Assembly (NCBI RefSeq): GCF_009761395.1
Contig: NZ_LEKN01000023.1
Coordinates: forward strand, 47,279 to 111,278
Length of the DNA stretch: 64,000 bases
Source: Ursidibacter maritimus
GTDB lineage: Bacteria > Pseudomonadota > Gammaproteobacteria > Enterobacterales > Pasteurellaceae
Direction of reading: 5' to 3'
The position numbers and the translations under genes are program-made. Of the stretch, positions 1 to 9,744 are shown piece after piece. The notes below the pieces were generated by a model. That model saw only the letters and a list, made by a program, of their open reading frames with translations, was not told where the DNA came from and made no database searches. Each line of letters begins with the position of its first letter. The first letter of the stretch is position 1.

Positions 1-287
1 TCCCAATCCTTATCTTCAATTTGTTCAATTTTATGTGCAAAATCTGCCGAGACCAGTTGGCTAGTGATCAACGCATCTACGATAAGTTGCATATCCGTTT
101 CAGCATCAAACAACGCCACCACATCTGTGTTGCCCCACAAGCGAGTTTCGCCAGGAAGTGGCTCAAAAATAGGGGTATCTTGGCTATCCATAAAGGTAAC
201 CGATACTGCCCCGATTTCTTCTAAAAAGTCGCTGATCTGTTCAGCTTGTTTATCTGTACTATTTAAACGAATTTGTACCCACGCCAT
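1..287 (-). CDS. prmA: Ribosomal protein L11 methyltransferase PrmA, N-terminal part (cut by window edge)
   Basis: The reverse strand reads from an ATG at 287 for 95 codons without a stop and runs off the window at base 1. The peptide begins MAWVQIRLN and contains [24 protein letters not shown] and [11 protein letters not shown], which match the N-terminal domain of PrmA. PrmA trimethylates ribosomal protein L11 using S-adenosylmethionine in the cytoplasm. The N-terminal substrate-recognition domain is what is visible; the catalytic Rossmann domain lies outside. AAAGGA stands just before the start. Its substrate gene, rplK, is also in this window at 41.8 kb but is not adjacent. Confidence 0.9.
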   Translation of the reverse strand, partial: MAWVQIRLNSTDKQAEQISDFLEEIGAVSVTFMDSQDTPIFEPLPGETRLWGNTDVVALFDAETDMQLIVDALITSQLVSADFAHKIEQIEDKDW

Positions 288-343
288 TTTAGTTCCTTTT
301 TATATTCATAATAAGCGGTCAGTTTTGTCAGAAAATTGACGTC

Positions 344-1789
344 TTAGCCTCGTCCACCAACGGTGATTTTATCTAATTTTACCGTAGGTTGTCCGACTCC
401 GACAGGCACGCTTTGCCCTTCTTTACCACAAGTGCCGATACCTAGGTCAAGCTCCATTTTTTTACCCACCATTGAGACTTGTTGCATTGCTTCAATACCA
501 CTCCCAATCAATGTTGCACCTGTAACAGGCTTGGTAATTTTCCCTTTCTCAATTAGATAAGCTTCTGCGGTAGAAAACACAAATTTACCCGATGTAATAT
601 CAACTTGCCCACCGCTAAAGTGTGGCGCATAAAGTCCAAATTCCACCGATTCAATCATCTCATCAAATTCGTGTTCGCCTTCGGTCATATAGGTGTTTGT
701 CATTCTTGGCATTGGTAAGTGTGCATAAGACTCTCGGCGACCATTTCCCGTTGGTGCAACGCCCATTAAACGTGCATTAAGTTTATCTTGCATATAGCCT
801 TTTAAAATACCGTTTTCAATTAACACATTACGTTGTGAAGGCACACCTTCATCATCAACGGTAATTGAACCTCGCATATTGGCAACTGTGCCATCATCAA
901 CAATCGTACAGAACGGAGAAGTGACTAACTCGCCAATTTTGCCAGTGAATAAGGAAGATTCTTTGCGGTTAAAATCGCCTTCTAAACCATGCCCAACCGC
1001 CTCGTGTAATAAAATCCCCGGCCAACCAGCCCCAAGTACAATCGGCATAGTTCCTGCTGGAGCAGCTATTGCCCCTAAATTGATAATGCCTTGTCTAACG
1101 GCCTCTTTTGCGAAATAAACCGCTCTACTATCGCCTGTGTGATGTGGCTCAAAGAACCAGTCTAAACCAAAACGCCCACCAGCACCTGCTCCACCACGTT
1201 CCCGTTTTCCATTTTGTTCGACTAAAACAGAAATAGATAAGCGAACAAGTGGGCGGATATCTGCTGCTAAAGTGCCATCTGTTGCAGCAACAAGCATTTC
1301 TTCGTAAACGGCAGATAAACTCGCATTCACTTGAATCACTCGAGGATCTTCTGCACGAGCGACTTTATCCACCAAATGTAATAGCTCGACTTTCTGTTCT
1401 CGGCTGAGTGTATCTAGCGGGTTGATTGATGCATAACGCTTAATGGCTTGTGTTTCTTTGAAAGGAGAAATCAATAACGAACCGCTTTCCTGAGTGATAC
1501 TACGAGCCGCCATTGCACATTGCTCAAGCTGTGGACGTGAAATCTGATCCGCATAGGCGAAACCCGTTTTCTCACCCGAAACTGCTCGCACACCAACGCC
1601 TCGGTCGATATAAAATCCGCCTTCTTTGATAATGCTATCTTCCAAAGACCAGCTTTCGTCTTGGCTAAATTGAAAATAGAGATCGGCATAATCAATATGA
1701 CGAGTGGAAAAATGATCTAACACCTGAGTGAGATCAGATAATTGTAGCCCACTAGGCAGTAGCAGACTTTGTGAAACTTGGTTTAACAT
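344..1789 (-). CDS. tldD: Metalloprotease TldD
   Basis: The protein has 481 residues, the same length as E. coli TldD. TldD and its partner PmbA/TldE form a zinc protease that processes small peptides such as microcin precursors and the CcdA antitoxin. The HExxxH motif appears as HEAVGH starting near residue 262, followed by [11 protein letters not shown]-terminal GTCGKEGQ segment is also typical of the family. The start is preceded by AGGAA. The gene faces the same way as prmA but is separated from it by about 56 bp. The partner pmbA is not in the window. Confidence 0.95.
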   Translation of the reverse strand: MLNQVSQSLLLPSGLQLSDLTQVLDHFSTRHIDYADLYFQFSQDESWSLEDSIIKEGGFYIDRGVGVRAVSGEKTGFAYADQISRPQLEQCAMAARSITQESGSLLISPFKETQAIKRYASINPLDTLSREQKVELLHLVDKVARAEDPRVIQVNASLSAVYEEMLVAATDGTLAADIRPLVRLSISVLVEQNGKRERGGAGAGGRFGLDWFFEPHHTGDSRAVYFAKEAVRQGIINLGAIAAPAGTMPIVLGAGWPGILLHEAVGHGLEGDFNRKESSLFTGKIGELVTSPFCTIVDDGTVANMRGSITVDDEGVPSQRNVLIENGILKGYMQDKLNARLMGVAPTGNGRRESYAHLPMPRMTNTYMTEGEHEFDEMIESVEFGLYAPHFSGGQVDITSGKFVFSTAEAYLIEKGKITKPVTGATLIGSGIEAMQQVSMVGKKMELDLGIGTCGKEGQSVPVGVGQPTVKLDKITVGGRG

Positions 1790-1803
1790 TAAAATTCCTG
1801 AAA

Positions 1804-1825
1804 ATAAAAAGGCTCAAAATGAGCC
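1804..1825 (-). terminator. Rho-independent terminator after the FMN reductase gene
   Basis: GGCTCATTTTGAGCC forms a 5-bp stem on the reverse strand and is followed by TTTTTATTTT. It lies downstream of the gene ending at 1901 and just upstream of the tldD start, so it separates the two leftward genes. An uptake-signal core, CAAGCGGT, sits next to it at about 1831. Confidence 0.6.
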
Positions 1826-1900
1826 ATTAACAAGCGGTGGGATTGTAGCGGATTTTTGCAAAAAAAACTAACAAACCAACCGCTTGAACCTATTTTCAAA

Positions 1901-2479
1901 TTATAGGGATTTTAGTTTTTCTTGCTGTTCGATTAAATCAACGAATTTATTGATATAGCCTTGTAAAAACTCGATCGTAGAAGGAACGTTGATTTGACCT
2001 TGTTCATCAAATAAACTTGGTGAATTACCTAAAAATACTTCTGGCTGACCAACGATTGGCATATCGAAATAAGAAAGTGCTAAACGTAAGTTTTTAGTTG
2101 CACTGTATCCGCCCATTTTTCCAACAGAATGGCTGATAATAGCGGCTGGTTTGTTTTTCCAAGCGACATCTGCATTCGGTTTTGAGCCGATATCAACCGC
2201 ATTTTTTAAGCACGCAGGGATAGTGCGGTTGTTTTCTGAAGTTACGAATAAAATACCATCAGATTGTTTTAGCGTTTCACGAAATTGTGTGTAGCTTTCC
2301 GGTAAAGTTACACTTGTTTCATTTGGGTCATCGTAGTCAAAATTGTACAGCGGTAAGTGTCCGATTTCGACAATCTCAGCTTGATAGCCAGCTGGAAACA
2401 TTGTCAGTACATTTGATGCAACTTTTCTTGCATAAGAACCTTTACGTAGGCTACCAACTAAGATACTAATTTTTTTCAT
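1901..2479 (-). CDS. NADPH-dependent FMN reductase family protein
   Basis: This 192-residue protein has the flavodoxin-like fold of the NADPH-dependent FMN reductase family (ChrR/azoreductase type). The start MKKISILVGSLRKGSYARK contains the FMN-phosphate-binding GSLRKGS loop at residues 9-15, and PLYNFDYDDPNE and SENNRTIPACLKNAVD match the family's later conserved blocks. Members reduce flavins, quinones, azo dyes or chromate in the cytoplasm; the physiological substrate cannot be told from sequence. It stands alone, with terminator-like hairpins on both sides. A role in quinone or oxidative stress is plausible but inferred. Confidence 0.85.
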   Translation of the reverse strand: MKKISILVGSLRKGSYARKVASNVLTMFPAGYQAEIVEIGHLPLYNFDYDDPNETSVTLPESYTQFRETLKQSDGILFVTSENNRTIPACLKNAVDIGSKPNADVAWKNKPAAIISHSVGKMGGYSATKNLRLALSYFDMPIVGQPEVFLGNSPSLFDEQGQINVPSTIEFLQGYINKFVDLIEQQEKLKSL

Positions 2480-2609
2480 TATTTATTCTCCAAAAAATGT
2501 CATGTTCTTACTGAACAGTACGAGATTGATACTAGGCACTTAATTAAAAAATCATTATTAATTAAATGTAGGCTTATACTAATCTAAAAAGCGTTTTATT
2601 TAAACAATA

Positions 2610-2639
2610 AGCAAGGAAAAATATCAATTTTTCCTTGCT
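2610..2639 (-). terminator. Hairpin downstream of mpl
   Basis: AGCAAGGAAAAA at 2610-2621 pairs perfectly with TTTTTCCTTGCT at 2628-2639. It lies four bases after the mpl stop, reading leftward, and probably ends that transcript. The T tract beyond the stem is interrupted (TTATTGTTT). Confidence 0.6.
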
Positions 2640-2643
2640 AGGA

Positions 2644-4005
2644 TCATTTGGCTAATTTATCAAGCAATTTTTGGTGAATACCACCAAAAGCACCGTTGCT
2701 CATCACTAAAATATGGTCTGTTGGTTTAGCGTATTTTACAATTTCATCGACTAAATGATCCAAATCAGGCGAATGGTAAGCTGGCTGAGTTAATGCCTCA
2801 GTGATGATACTCACTTGCCAAGGAATCGTGTCTGGCTGATAAACAAAGACACTATCTGCATTCTGTAATGATGGAGCGATGTCATCTTTATGTACCCCCA
2901 TTTTCATTGTGTTTGAACGAGGTTCTAGAACGGCCAGAATACGTTCAGTTCCCACTTTACTACGCAAAGCGTTGATGGTTGCATTGATAGCGGTTGGGTG
3001 GTGAGCAAAATCATCATAAACAGTTATGTCATTCACTTTGCCTTTGACTTCTAAACGGCGATTGGCATTGATAAAGGAACTCAATGCTTGGCAAGCTGTT
3101 TCAATGGCGACACCTGCGTGATGTGCAGCTGCGATTGCCATTAAACCATTGTGCATATTATGTTCGCCTAAAATTGCCCATTGTACTTCACCTGCTTTTT
3201 GCCCTTGATGGTACACACTAAAGTGAGAGCAATCTTTGCTAATCGCTTCAGCGTACCACTCATTCTCTTTACCAATAAATTGCAAGGCGCTGTAATGTCC
3301 CATTGCTAAGGTTTGTTGTACGTTATCATCGGCTTTCGCGGATAAAATGCAACCATTTTGTGGTATTGCTCGCACAAGGTGGTGGAATTGACGTTGAATG
3401 GCTTTTAAGTCATCAAAAATGTCGGCGTGATCGAAGTCAATATTATTGATAATTAAGGTTTTTGGATTGTAATGTACAAACTTAGAACGTTTATCAAAGA
3501 AGGCAGAATCGTATTCATCGGCTTCAATTACAAAATAACGGCTGCTACCTGCACGAGCAGAAATACCAAAATTGCCTGCTACGCCCCCAATTAAAAAACC
3601 TGTATCAATACCTGCTTGGTCTAAAATCCATGCTAACATTCCTGTGGTTGTGGTTTTACCATGAGTGCCTGATACGGCTAATACCCAACGATCTTTAAGT
3701 AGATGATCGTGTAGCCATTGTGGGCCAGAGGTGAAATTTAATTGATTGTTTAAGACATATTCGACACAGGGATTACCACGGCTCATTGCATTGCCAATAA
3801 TCACCATATCAGGAGCAGGATCTAACTGAGCAATGTCATAATTCGGGATAATTTCAATACCACTTTTTTCTAAAAAAGTACTCATCGGTGGATATACATT
3901 CGTATCCGACCCCGTTACTTTGTAGCCTAATTCACGGGCGATAATCGCAACGCCCCCCATAAATGTGCCACAAATCCCTAAAATATGTATGTGTTCTTGT
4001 TTCAT
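2644..4005 (-). CDS. mpl: UDP-MurNAc:L-Ala-gamma-D-Glu-meso-DAP tripeptide ligase Mpl
   Basis: The 453-residue product is a cytoplasmic Mur-ligase family enzyme of peptidoglycan recycling. It attaches the recovered L-Ala-gamma-D-Glu-mDAP tripeptide to UDP-MurNAc using ATP. The ATP-binding P-loop appears as SGTHGKTTTTGML near residue 112, after a Rossmann-like N-terminus beginning HILGICGTFMGG. The C-terminal ligase domain carries YDDFAHHPTAI and LEPRSNTMKMG. Length and motifs fit Mpl rather than MurC, whose start differs. It diverges from fbp and is followed by a hairpin. Confidence 0.96.
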   Translation of the reverse strand: MKQEHIHILGICGTFMGGVAIIARELGYKVTGSDTNVYPPMSTFLEKSGIEIIPNYDIAQLDPAPDMVIIGNAMSRGNPCVEYVLNNQLNFTSGPQWLHDHLLKDRWVLAVSGTHGKTTTTGMLAWILDQAGIDTGFLIGGVAGNFGISARAGSSRYFVIEADEYDSAFFDKRSKFVHYNPKTLIINNIDFDHADIFDDLKAIQRQFHHLVRAIPQNGCILSAKADDNVQQTLAMGHYSALQFIGKENEWYAEAISKDCSHFSVYHQGQKAGEVQWAILGEHNMHNGLMAIAAAHHAGVAIETACQALSSFINANRRLEVKGKVNDITVYDDFAHHPTAINATINALRSKVGTERILAVLEPRSNTMKMGVHKDDIAPSLQNADSVFVYQPDTIPWQVSIITEALTQPAYHSPDLDHLVDEIVKYAKPTDHILVMSNGAFGGIHQKLLDKLAK

Positions 4006-4125
4006 TGGATTCCTTAATACGAAAAAGTGTGATTGAGCTCACAAAACAAGACTTTGTTTCCAAAGCAAAGTTTAATGAACGCTATAATAAAACAAAGCGT
4101 TGTGAATAGCTAATAGGAGATGAAA

Positions 4126-5130
4126 ATGAAAACGTTAGGGGAATTTATTGTAGAAAGACAAGCAGAATACCCAGGAGCAACGGGGGAGCTAAGCGGTATT
4201 CTTTCATCTATTCGTTTGTCTGCCAAAATTATTCATCGGGATATTAACCGAGCAGGGCTAACCCAAGATATTTTAGGTGTATCAGGCGATGAAAATATTC
4301 AAGGTGAAGCACAGATGAAATTAGATGTGTTCGCCAACGAAACAATGAAAAAAGCCTTAATTGCTCGTGGCGATGTGGCGGGTTTTGCTTCAGAAGAAGA
4401 TGATACTTTTGTCGCTTTTGATACAGAGCGTGGACGTAATGCAAAATATATTTTAATGACCGATCCGCTAGATGGATCATCAAATATTGATGTCAATGTT
4501 TCTGTTGGCACCATCTTCTCTATTTATAAACGTGTTTCGCCTATTGGCACACCCGTAACCATGGAAGATTTTCTGCAGCCAGGTCGTAAACAAGTTGCCG
4601 CAGGTTATGTTACCTATGGTTCATCGACGATGCTCGTTTATACCACTGGGAATGGTGTTAATGGCTTTACTTATGATCCCTCTTTAGGGCTGTTTATTCT
4701 TTCTCACCCAAATATGAAAATGCCTTATGAAGGTAAGTATTACTCCATTAATGAAGGTCAATATCTTAAATTCCCAGATGGCGTGAAGAAATTTATTAAA
4801 TACTGCCAAGAGGAAGATAAGCCAACGGGTCGTCCGTATTCTTCTCGTTATATCGGTTCTTTGGTGTCTGATTTTCACCGTAATTTACTCAAAGGCGGTA
4901 TCTATATTTATCCAACGACGAAAAGCCACCCAAATGGCAAATTACGCCTACTTTATGAAGGAAATCCAATGGCATTTTTGGCAGAACAAGCGGGGGGAAT
5001 GGCAACGGATGGTACGAACGCAATTCTAGACATAAAACCAACCGAATTGCATCAACGAGTACCATTCTTTGTGGGTTCAACGGCAATGGTGAAAAAAGCT
5101 GGGGAGCTAATTGAGGCATTTGGCGGATAA
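4126..5130 (+). CDS. fbp: Fructose-1,6-bisphosphatase class I
   Basis: This is the gluconeogenic phosphatase that converts fructose-1,6-bisphosphate to fructose-6-phosphate. The metal-binding DPLDGSSN motif is at residues 113-120. The start at 4126 is chosen over an in-frame ATG at 4120 because AGGAG (4115-4119) touches the upstream ATG but lies 6 bases from the second, and the product then begins [10 protein letters not shown] as in E. coli. It has 334 residues, typical for class I. The gene stands alone, divergent from mpl, and ends at an uptake-signal hairpin. Confidence 0.96.
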   Translation: MKTLGEFIVERQAEYPGATGELSGILSSIRLSAKIIHRDINRAGLTQDILGVSGDENIQGEAQMKLDVFANETMKKALIARGDVAGFASEEDDTFVAFDTERGRNAKYILMTDPLDGSSNIDVNVSVGTIFSIYKRVSPIGTPVTMEDFLQPGRKQVAAGYVTYGSSTMLVYTTGNGVNGFTYDPSLGLFILSHPNMKMPYEGKYYSINEGQYLKFPDGVKKFIKYCQEEDKPTGRPYSSRYIGSLVSDFHRNLLKGGIYIYPTTKSHPNGKLRLLYEGNPMAFLAEQAGGMATDGTNAILDIKPTELHQRVPFFVGSTAMVKKAGELIEAFGG

Positions 5131-5159
5131 ATTTTATCAGCCTTTTTGTTCATTACACT

Positions 5160-5215
5160 TAAGCGGTAGGTTTCATCGTATATTTTGCAAATTTCTAGTT
5201 TAAACCGACCGCTTA
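5160..5215. terminator. Bidirectional terminator made of an inverted uptake-signal pair
   Basis: TAAGCGGTAGGTTT and AAACCGACCGCTTA form the arms of a hairpin between the convergent fbp and thioredoxin-fold genes. Each arm contains an AAGCGGT uptake-signal core, a common Pasteurellaceae arrangement. Confidence 0.65.
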
Positions 5216-5222
5216 TTGCCAC

Positions 5223-5741
5223 TTACTGAGTGAATTCAGCCAGCCACAGACGTACTTTTAGCCCCCAATAGCTTGTTAGTCCTGTGGTATGGTTAATAAT
5301 TTTGCCATCTTTAATGATCAAGATCGTTGGCGTTGCTTGAATATCCCAACTTTTTGAAAATTTACCAGATGGATCATTTAAAGTCGCAAAGCGATAATTC
5401 TCTTTGGCAAGGTATTGTTTTACTTCACTGTCTGATCCTGATTTTAGTGCAACACCAAGCACATCTGTACCTTGTTCAGCAAGCTGCTGAATGGCGGGTG
5501 AGGTGTAATCGCAGAATTGGCACCAACTTCCCCAAAAATAGAGTAACATCGGTTTGTTGTGACTTAACTGTGCAATCACTTTAGGTTGCTGTTCAATATC
5601 ATATAGAACTTGTTCCGCAAATTGAGCTGGAGCGGTTGGCTTACGGTACCAATCCATTACAATGCTAAGGATAATGAATAGACTGCCAAAGAGCAGAATA
5701 TTTTTTAGTAAACGGCTGATCAGAGTGGATTTTTTTGGCAT
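5223..5741 (-). CDS. Membrane-anchored thioredoxin-fold protein (TlpA/DsbE/ScsD-like)
   Basis: The 172-residue protein begins with a short positive segment and one hydrophobic helix (about residues 13-30), then a periplasmic thioredoxin domain. The active site is WCQFC at residues 73-77, preceded by LLYFWGS. The cis-proline region TPTILIIKDGKI follows. This is the layout of TlpA-family thiol-disulfide proteins such as DsbE and ScsD, which reduce or oxidise specific periplasmic cysteines. It lies 11 bp downstream of fabR, so it may be co-transcribed with oxyR-fabR. The partner protein is unknown. Confidence 0.8.
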   Translation of the reverse strand: MPKKSTLISRLLKNILLFGSLFIILSIVMDWYRKPTAPAQFAEQVLYDIEQQPKVIAQLSHNKPMLLYFWGSWCQFCDYTSPAIQQLAEQGTDVLGVALKSGSDSEVKQYLAKENYRFATLNDPSGKFSKSWDIQATPTILIIKDGKIINHTTGLTSYWGLKVRLWLAEFTQ

Positions 5742-5752
5742 TTTCTCTCCTT

Positions 5753-6379
5753 TTATTTATCGTCTTTTGTGCGTTGAGCATAGAATGCGGCACCAGAAGC
5801 TAACATTTTTAACTGCATAATTAAACGTTTTTTTAGTTTGGTTCGTTCCTCTGTATTCATATCTAAAGCGTGAGAGCCGGCGGTAAAAACGAGCGTAACA
5901 AACCCTTCTGATTCCACATAAGCTAAATCTCGATCAATGTTCGGATTGCGTGTTTGAATATATTCCGCCAATTCAGCCACAAAATGCTGGATTTCACGAG
6001 AGGCGGCGGTTCGGAATGCTTGTGATGTGCCTGAGCTCTCACGCAATAATAGACGGAACATATTTGGGCGTTCTTCTATAAACTCAAAGAATGTTTCAAC
6101 GGAGGTCGCGACAACGCCACCTCCATTTTCTAAACGTTTTCTTGCTCTTCGCATTAGCTGACGTAGGATAAGTCCCGATTCATCCACCATAGTTAATCCT
6201 AATTCGTCCATATCTTTAAAATGGCGGTAAAAGGAAGTTGGGGCGATGCCTGCTTCTCGGGAAACTTCTCGTAAACTTAAGTTTGAGAAACTTTTTTCTG
6301 CGGTTAATTGATTAAATGCCGCATCAACTAAGGCTCTGCGAGTTTTTTCTTTCTGAACTGCTCGAACACCAATACTCAT
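5753..6379 (-). CDS. fabR: HTH-type transcriptional repressor FabR
   Basis: This 208-residue TetR-family regulator has an N-terminal helix-turn-helix including [20 protein letters not shown] (about residues 35-54). That block is nearly identical to E. coli FabR, the repressor of fabA and fabB that sets the balance of unsaturated to saturated fatty acids. The [17 protein letters not shown] and [11 protein letters not shown] blocks also match. The ATG overlaps the oxyR stop by four bases (ATGA), which implies translational coupling. A slightly later start at the GVRA residues, as in E. coli, is possible. Confidence 0.95.
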   Translation of the reverse strand: MSIGVRAVQKEKTRRALVDAAFNQLTAEKSFSNLSLREVSREAGIAPTSFYRHFKDMDELGLTMVDESGLILRQLMRRARKRLENGGGVVATSVETFFEFIEERPNMFRLLLRESSGTSQAFRTAASREIQHFVAELAEYIQTRNPNIDRDLAYVESEGFVTLVFTAGSHALDMNTEERTKLKKRLIMQLKMLASGAAFYAQRTKDDK

Positions 6380-7266
6380 TCACAACCTGCTATGATTTTC
6401 TCAATCTCTTTGGCTAAACGCTCATAACGTAGGCGTAATGGCGAGCCAGGACGGTAAACTAAGCCGATACTTCTAAAAGGTTCTGGATCTGCAAAAGGGA
6501 TATACTTTAATGACGGAATGGCTAAATTACGAGTTGCCAATTCAGGCATCAATGCAATACCAATATTGGCTGCAACCATATTACGTAAAGTTTCTAAACT
6601 ATTCGCTTTGAAATGGCGATTTTCTTTTGCACCGATAGATAAACAATAATCCATCGTTTGTGTTCTTAAACAATGCCCGTTATCTAGCATCAACATTTCT
6701 TTATCTCGTAAGCGAGCTAAATCGAGTTGTTCTTCTTTTGCCCAGCTATGCTGAGTGGATACTGCAAGTAGCATTTTTTCGTTAAAAATAGGGACTTCAA
6801 TAAAAGGTTCGGTTTCTTTTGATAAAGATAAAATACCGCAGTCTAGCTGACCTGATTCAAGATGTTCTAGTAACTCATTGGTTTGCAATTCATAAATATA
6901 GATTTCTAATTCAGGAAACAGCGATTGCAGATTAGGTAAAATAATCGGTGATATATAAGGCCCAAGAGTGGGGATAACACCAATTAAAATTGGGCCAGAC
7001 ATATCTTTACCTTGATTACTTGCCATTTCTTTGAGAATTTTCACTTCACGAAGTACTGATTTAGCTTGTTCAACAAGGGTTAATCCTGCTTGAGTGAATA
7101 GCACTTTACGGCTTGTACGTTCAAGTAACACCGCACCTAATTCGTCTTCTAGTTTGCGGATCTGACCGCTTAGTGTAGGTTGGCTCACATTACAAGCATC
7201 TGCCGCTTTGCGGAAATGTTTAAATTCAGACAATGCAATGAGATATTCTAAGTCTCTTATATTCAT
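6376..7266 (-). CDS. oxyR: Hydrogen-peroxide-sensing LysR-type regulator OxyR
   Basis: OxyR activates peroxide-defence genes when two cysteines form a disulfide. The N-terminal LysR helix-turn-helix contains [20 protein letters not shown]. The redox cysteines appear in [12 protein letters not shown] and fall at positions 199 and 208 if translation starts at the ATG at 7266, exactly the E. coli numbering. That start also has AGGAGG five bases upstream; a TTG one codon earlier is less likely. The gene is the first of an oxyR-fabR pair with overlapping ends. Confidence 0.96.
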   Translation of the reverse strand: MNIRDLEYLIALSEFKHFRKAADACNVSQPTLSGQIRKLEDELGAVLLERTSRKVLFTQAGLTLVEQAKSVLREVKILKEMASNQGKDMSGPILIGVIPTLGPYISPIILPNLQSLFPELEIYIYELQTNELLEHLESGQLDCGILSLSKETEPFIEVPIFNEKMLLAVSTQHSWAKEEQLDLARLRDKEMLMLDNGHCLRTQTMDYCLSIGAKENRHFKANSLETLRNMVAANIGIALMPELATRNLAIPSLKYIPFADPEPFRSIGLVYRPGSPLRLRYERLAKEIEKIIAGCE

Positions 7267-7412
7267 CAATTCCTCCTATCAATGCGAGAACAAATTATGG
7301 CATATTTAATCAATAAAGTTGCAAAATAGTTTGAAAATAATTGTACTTTTACACAACTAGAGAGAGAAAATGGTAAACTAAAGCGGTTTTAGTTTTATCA
7401 CGAGATATTTTT

Positions 7413-8441
7413 ATGAGCCACAGCTTAACCTCATTCCATACCTTTCATCTACCTGCTCAAGCGACAGCTATTGTTCCTGTTACGAATAAATCAGAGCTGA
7501 TTGCTGAATGGCAAAACGCTAACCAAGCTAATCAACCAGTGCTTTTACTCGGGCAAGGAAGTAATGTGCTATTTTTAGATGATTTTGCAGGGACAGTGTT
7601 GATTAATCAATTAAAAGGTATTGAGCATCGAGAAGATGCGGATTTTCACTATTTGCATATTCAAGGTGGGGAAAATTGGCACGAGTTAGTCAAGTGGACA
7701 TTAACGAAACAGATTGGTGGGTTAGAAAATTTAGCACTTATTCCGGGCTGTGTTGGCTCTGCACCTATCCAAAATATCGGGGCTTATGGTGTGGAATTTG
7801 AAAAAATCTGTGATTTTGTAGAAGTTGTTGAATTGAGTACCGGCAAAACCTTTACCTTAACAGCTCAACAATGTGAATTTGGTTATCGTGAAAGTGTGTT
7901 TAAGCATCAATATAAAGATGACTATGCGATTGTGTCAGTTGGCTTAAAGCTGGCAAAAAATTGGCAACCTGTATTAAGTTATGGCTCTTTAACCTCGTTT
8001 GAACCCAATTCGGTTACGCCACAACAAATTTTTGATGAAGTTTGTGCGGTGCGTTCAGCAAAATTACCGAATCCTGATGAATTTGGTAATGCGGGTAGTT
8101 TCTTTAAAAACCCAATTATATCCTTTGTAAAATTTTCACAACTTCAGACCGCTTACCCACAAATGCCAAACTATCCACAAGCGGACGGTTCAGTAAAAAT
8201 TCCTGCAGGTTGGCTAATTGACCAATGCCAATTAAAAGGTTTTCAAATTGGCGGAGCTTCGGTACATACCCAGCAGGCTTTAGTGCTTATCAATAAACAA
8301 AATGCTACTGGTGCAGACGTTGTCTTGTTGGCAAAAACAGTACGCCAAAAAGTGCGTGAAAAATTTGGGGTGGAAATTCACCCAGAAGTTCGTTTTATTG
8401 GGCGTACAGGAGAAGTGGATAGTGAGGAAATCACACGATGA
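7413..8441 (+). CDS. murB: UDP-N-acetylenolpyruvoylglucosamine reductase MurB
   Basis: MurB is the FAD-dependent cytoplasmic enzyme that makes UDP-MurNAc, the second committed step of peptidoglycan synthesis. The 342-residue product shows the type I MurB blocks [26 protein letters not shown] and [11 protein letters not shown], and the catalytic serine region [26 protein letters not shown] follows near the C-terminus. Size matches E. coli MurB. The stop overlaps the birA start by four bases, the same murB-birA order found in enterobacteria. Confidence 0.97.
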   Translation: MSHSLTSFHTFHLPAQATAIVPVTNKSELIAEWQNANQANQPVLLLGQGSNVLFLDDFAGTVLINQLKGIEHREDADFHYLHIQGGENWHELVKWTLTKQIGGLENLALIPGCVGSAPIQNIGAYGVEFEKICDFVEVVELSTGKTFTLTAQQCEFGYRESVFKHQYKDDYAIVSVGLKLAKNWQPVLSYGSLTSFEPNSVTPQQIFDEVCAVRSAKLPNPDEFGNAGSFFKNPIISFVKFSQLQTAYPQMPNYPQADGSVKIPAGWLIDQCQLKGFQIGGASVHTQQALVLINKQNATGADVVLLAKTVRQKVREKFGVEIHPEVRFIGRTGEVDSEEITR

Positions 8442-9199
8442 TCCGTTTAAATCAAGCTGAAATTCAACAAGGTTTACTTTGTGGGGAAGTTCTTGTATTT
8501 GATGAAATTGACTCAACGAATGAATTTCTCTTGAAACAGATTCATACTCTGCCTTCTGGATCGATTTGTCTTGCTGAAAGCCAAACCGCAGGGCGTGGAC
8601 GACGTGGGCGGCAGTGGTATTCTCCCTTAGGGCAAAATTTGTACTTCTCAATGTTATGGCATTATCCGCAACAGAATGACAATCTCTCATCTTTAAGCCT
8701 TGTGGTTGCTTTGGTGATTGCTGAAACATTTCAGAAAATTGGTATTGAGCATATACAGATCAAATGGCCTAACGATATCTATTATCAAGGGAAAAAAATG
8801 GGTGGTATTTTAATTGAAAGTAAAATAGATCGCTCTGGTGTTCATCTAGTGATAGGTATTGGGCTAAATCTTGCGATGAATTCTATTGATCCGAGTATTG
8901 TTACTCAAGCGTGGGCTGATCTCTCCGCTTACCACTTAGATCGCAATAAACTTGCTACACAACTCGCCTATTCACTACAACAAACCTTAAGAGAATATCC
9001 ACAACATTCCTTTAGTGATTATTTAGCCCGTTGGCATCAGTTTGATTGTTTCTACCAAAAGAATGTCAAACTTATCACCCCAACCCAAGAAATCATTGGT
9101 GTTTCTCAAGGAGTAAACGAAAAAGGGGAATTATTACTTCAACAAGACGACAAAATTGAGCCTTTTGCTATTGGTGAGGTTTCGCTGAGGTTGGAGTAA
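8438..9199 (+). CDS. birA: Biotin-[acetyl-CoA-carboxylase] ligase without DNA-binding domain
   Basis: The product activates biotin as biotinyl-AMP and attaches it to the biotin carboxyl carrier protein. The adenylate-binding loop GRGRRGRQW is at residues 52-60 and [15 protein letters not shown] follows. At 253 residues it starts directly with the catalytic domain ([16 protein letters not shown]); the roughly 60-residue winged helix that lets E. coli BirA repress the bio operon is absent. It is therefore predicted to be a ligase only. An ATGA overlap couples it to murB. A short C-terminal domain, [15 protein letters not shown], is present. Confidence 0.94.
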   Translation: MIRLNQAEIQQGLLCGEVLVFDEIDSTNEFLLKQIHTLPSGSICLAESQTAGRGRRGRQWYSPLGQNLYFSMLWHYPQQNDNLSSLSLVVALVIAETFQKIGIEHIQIKWPNDIYYQGKKMGGILIESKIDRSGVHLVIGIGLNLAMNSIDPSIVTQAWADLSAYHLDRNKLATQLAYSLQQTLREYPQHSFSDYLARWHQFDCFYQKNVKLITPTQEIIGVSQGVNEKGELLLQQDDKIEPFAIGEVSLRLE

Positions 9200-9237
9200 T
9201 GTGAGACGAAATAGCGGTCAGTTTGGTAAAATAATTT

Positions 9238-9645
9238 GGGGCTATCCTAGATAGCTAGAATAAATGTTTTCTAACTAATTTTTTGAAACGGAAATTTGAT
9301 TTTCAACTAAATGGCGGTAACAATGCCGCCTATTCAGGTGCTACTTTGCAGTCCTGAACTTCAAACACCAGTCAGAATGAAATCAATAGGATTGCTACAA
9401 CTAACCACAGCTAAATGCATTTTTGTGATATTACATGCCACACTTTTGCCTATTTTTTGACATGCTTGTACCTGTTGCGTGCTGGTGGGCTTTGACGATA
9501 TTTCCATCAATAAAAATCCATTGAACCGTATTACGATGTTCAGGTTTATTGTAAACAGACTCTTTACAGTCGAGTAAATAAGCTAGGCGTTTCTAAAGGT
9601 TATCTGTTAAAATGAGGTGGAATTTAGGGCTAATCTAATAACCCT
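9238..9645 (-). mobile_element. Decayed IS5-type insertion sequence with transposase remnant
   Basis: No intact gene lies between birA and the next ORF. The reverse strand of about 9600-9305 retains scraps of a DDE transposase in shifting frames: LAYLLDCKESVYNKPEHRN, then WIFIDGNIVKAHQHATG, then IDFILTGV and DCKVAPE. The DGNIVKAHQHATG block is characteristic of IS5-family (IS427-like) transposases. The sequence at 9238-9257, GGGGCTATCCTAGATAG, resembles the terminal repeat of the small element at 14482. Several stops and frameshifts show it is inactive. The outer right end could not be placed. Confidence 0.7.
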
Positions 9646-9744
9646 CTATTTTAAGCATTAGTTAATAGGGTGTAAATTATTGAATAAATCTAACCGCTTA
9701 TTAGCTTAACGACTCAAACAGAATTCATTTTATTATAGAAAATT

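Noticed and set aside
879..1118. Open frame on the + strand inside tldD
   Set aside because: It is the antisense shadow of tldD; the tldD product has full-length family motifs and the shadow has none.
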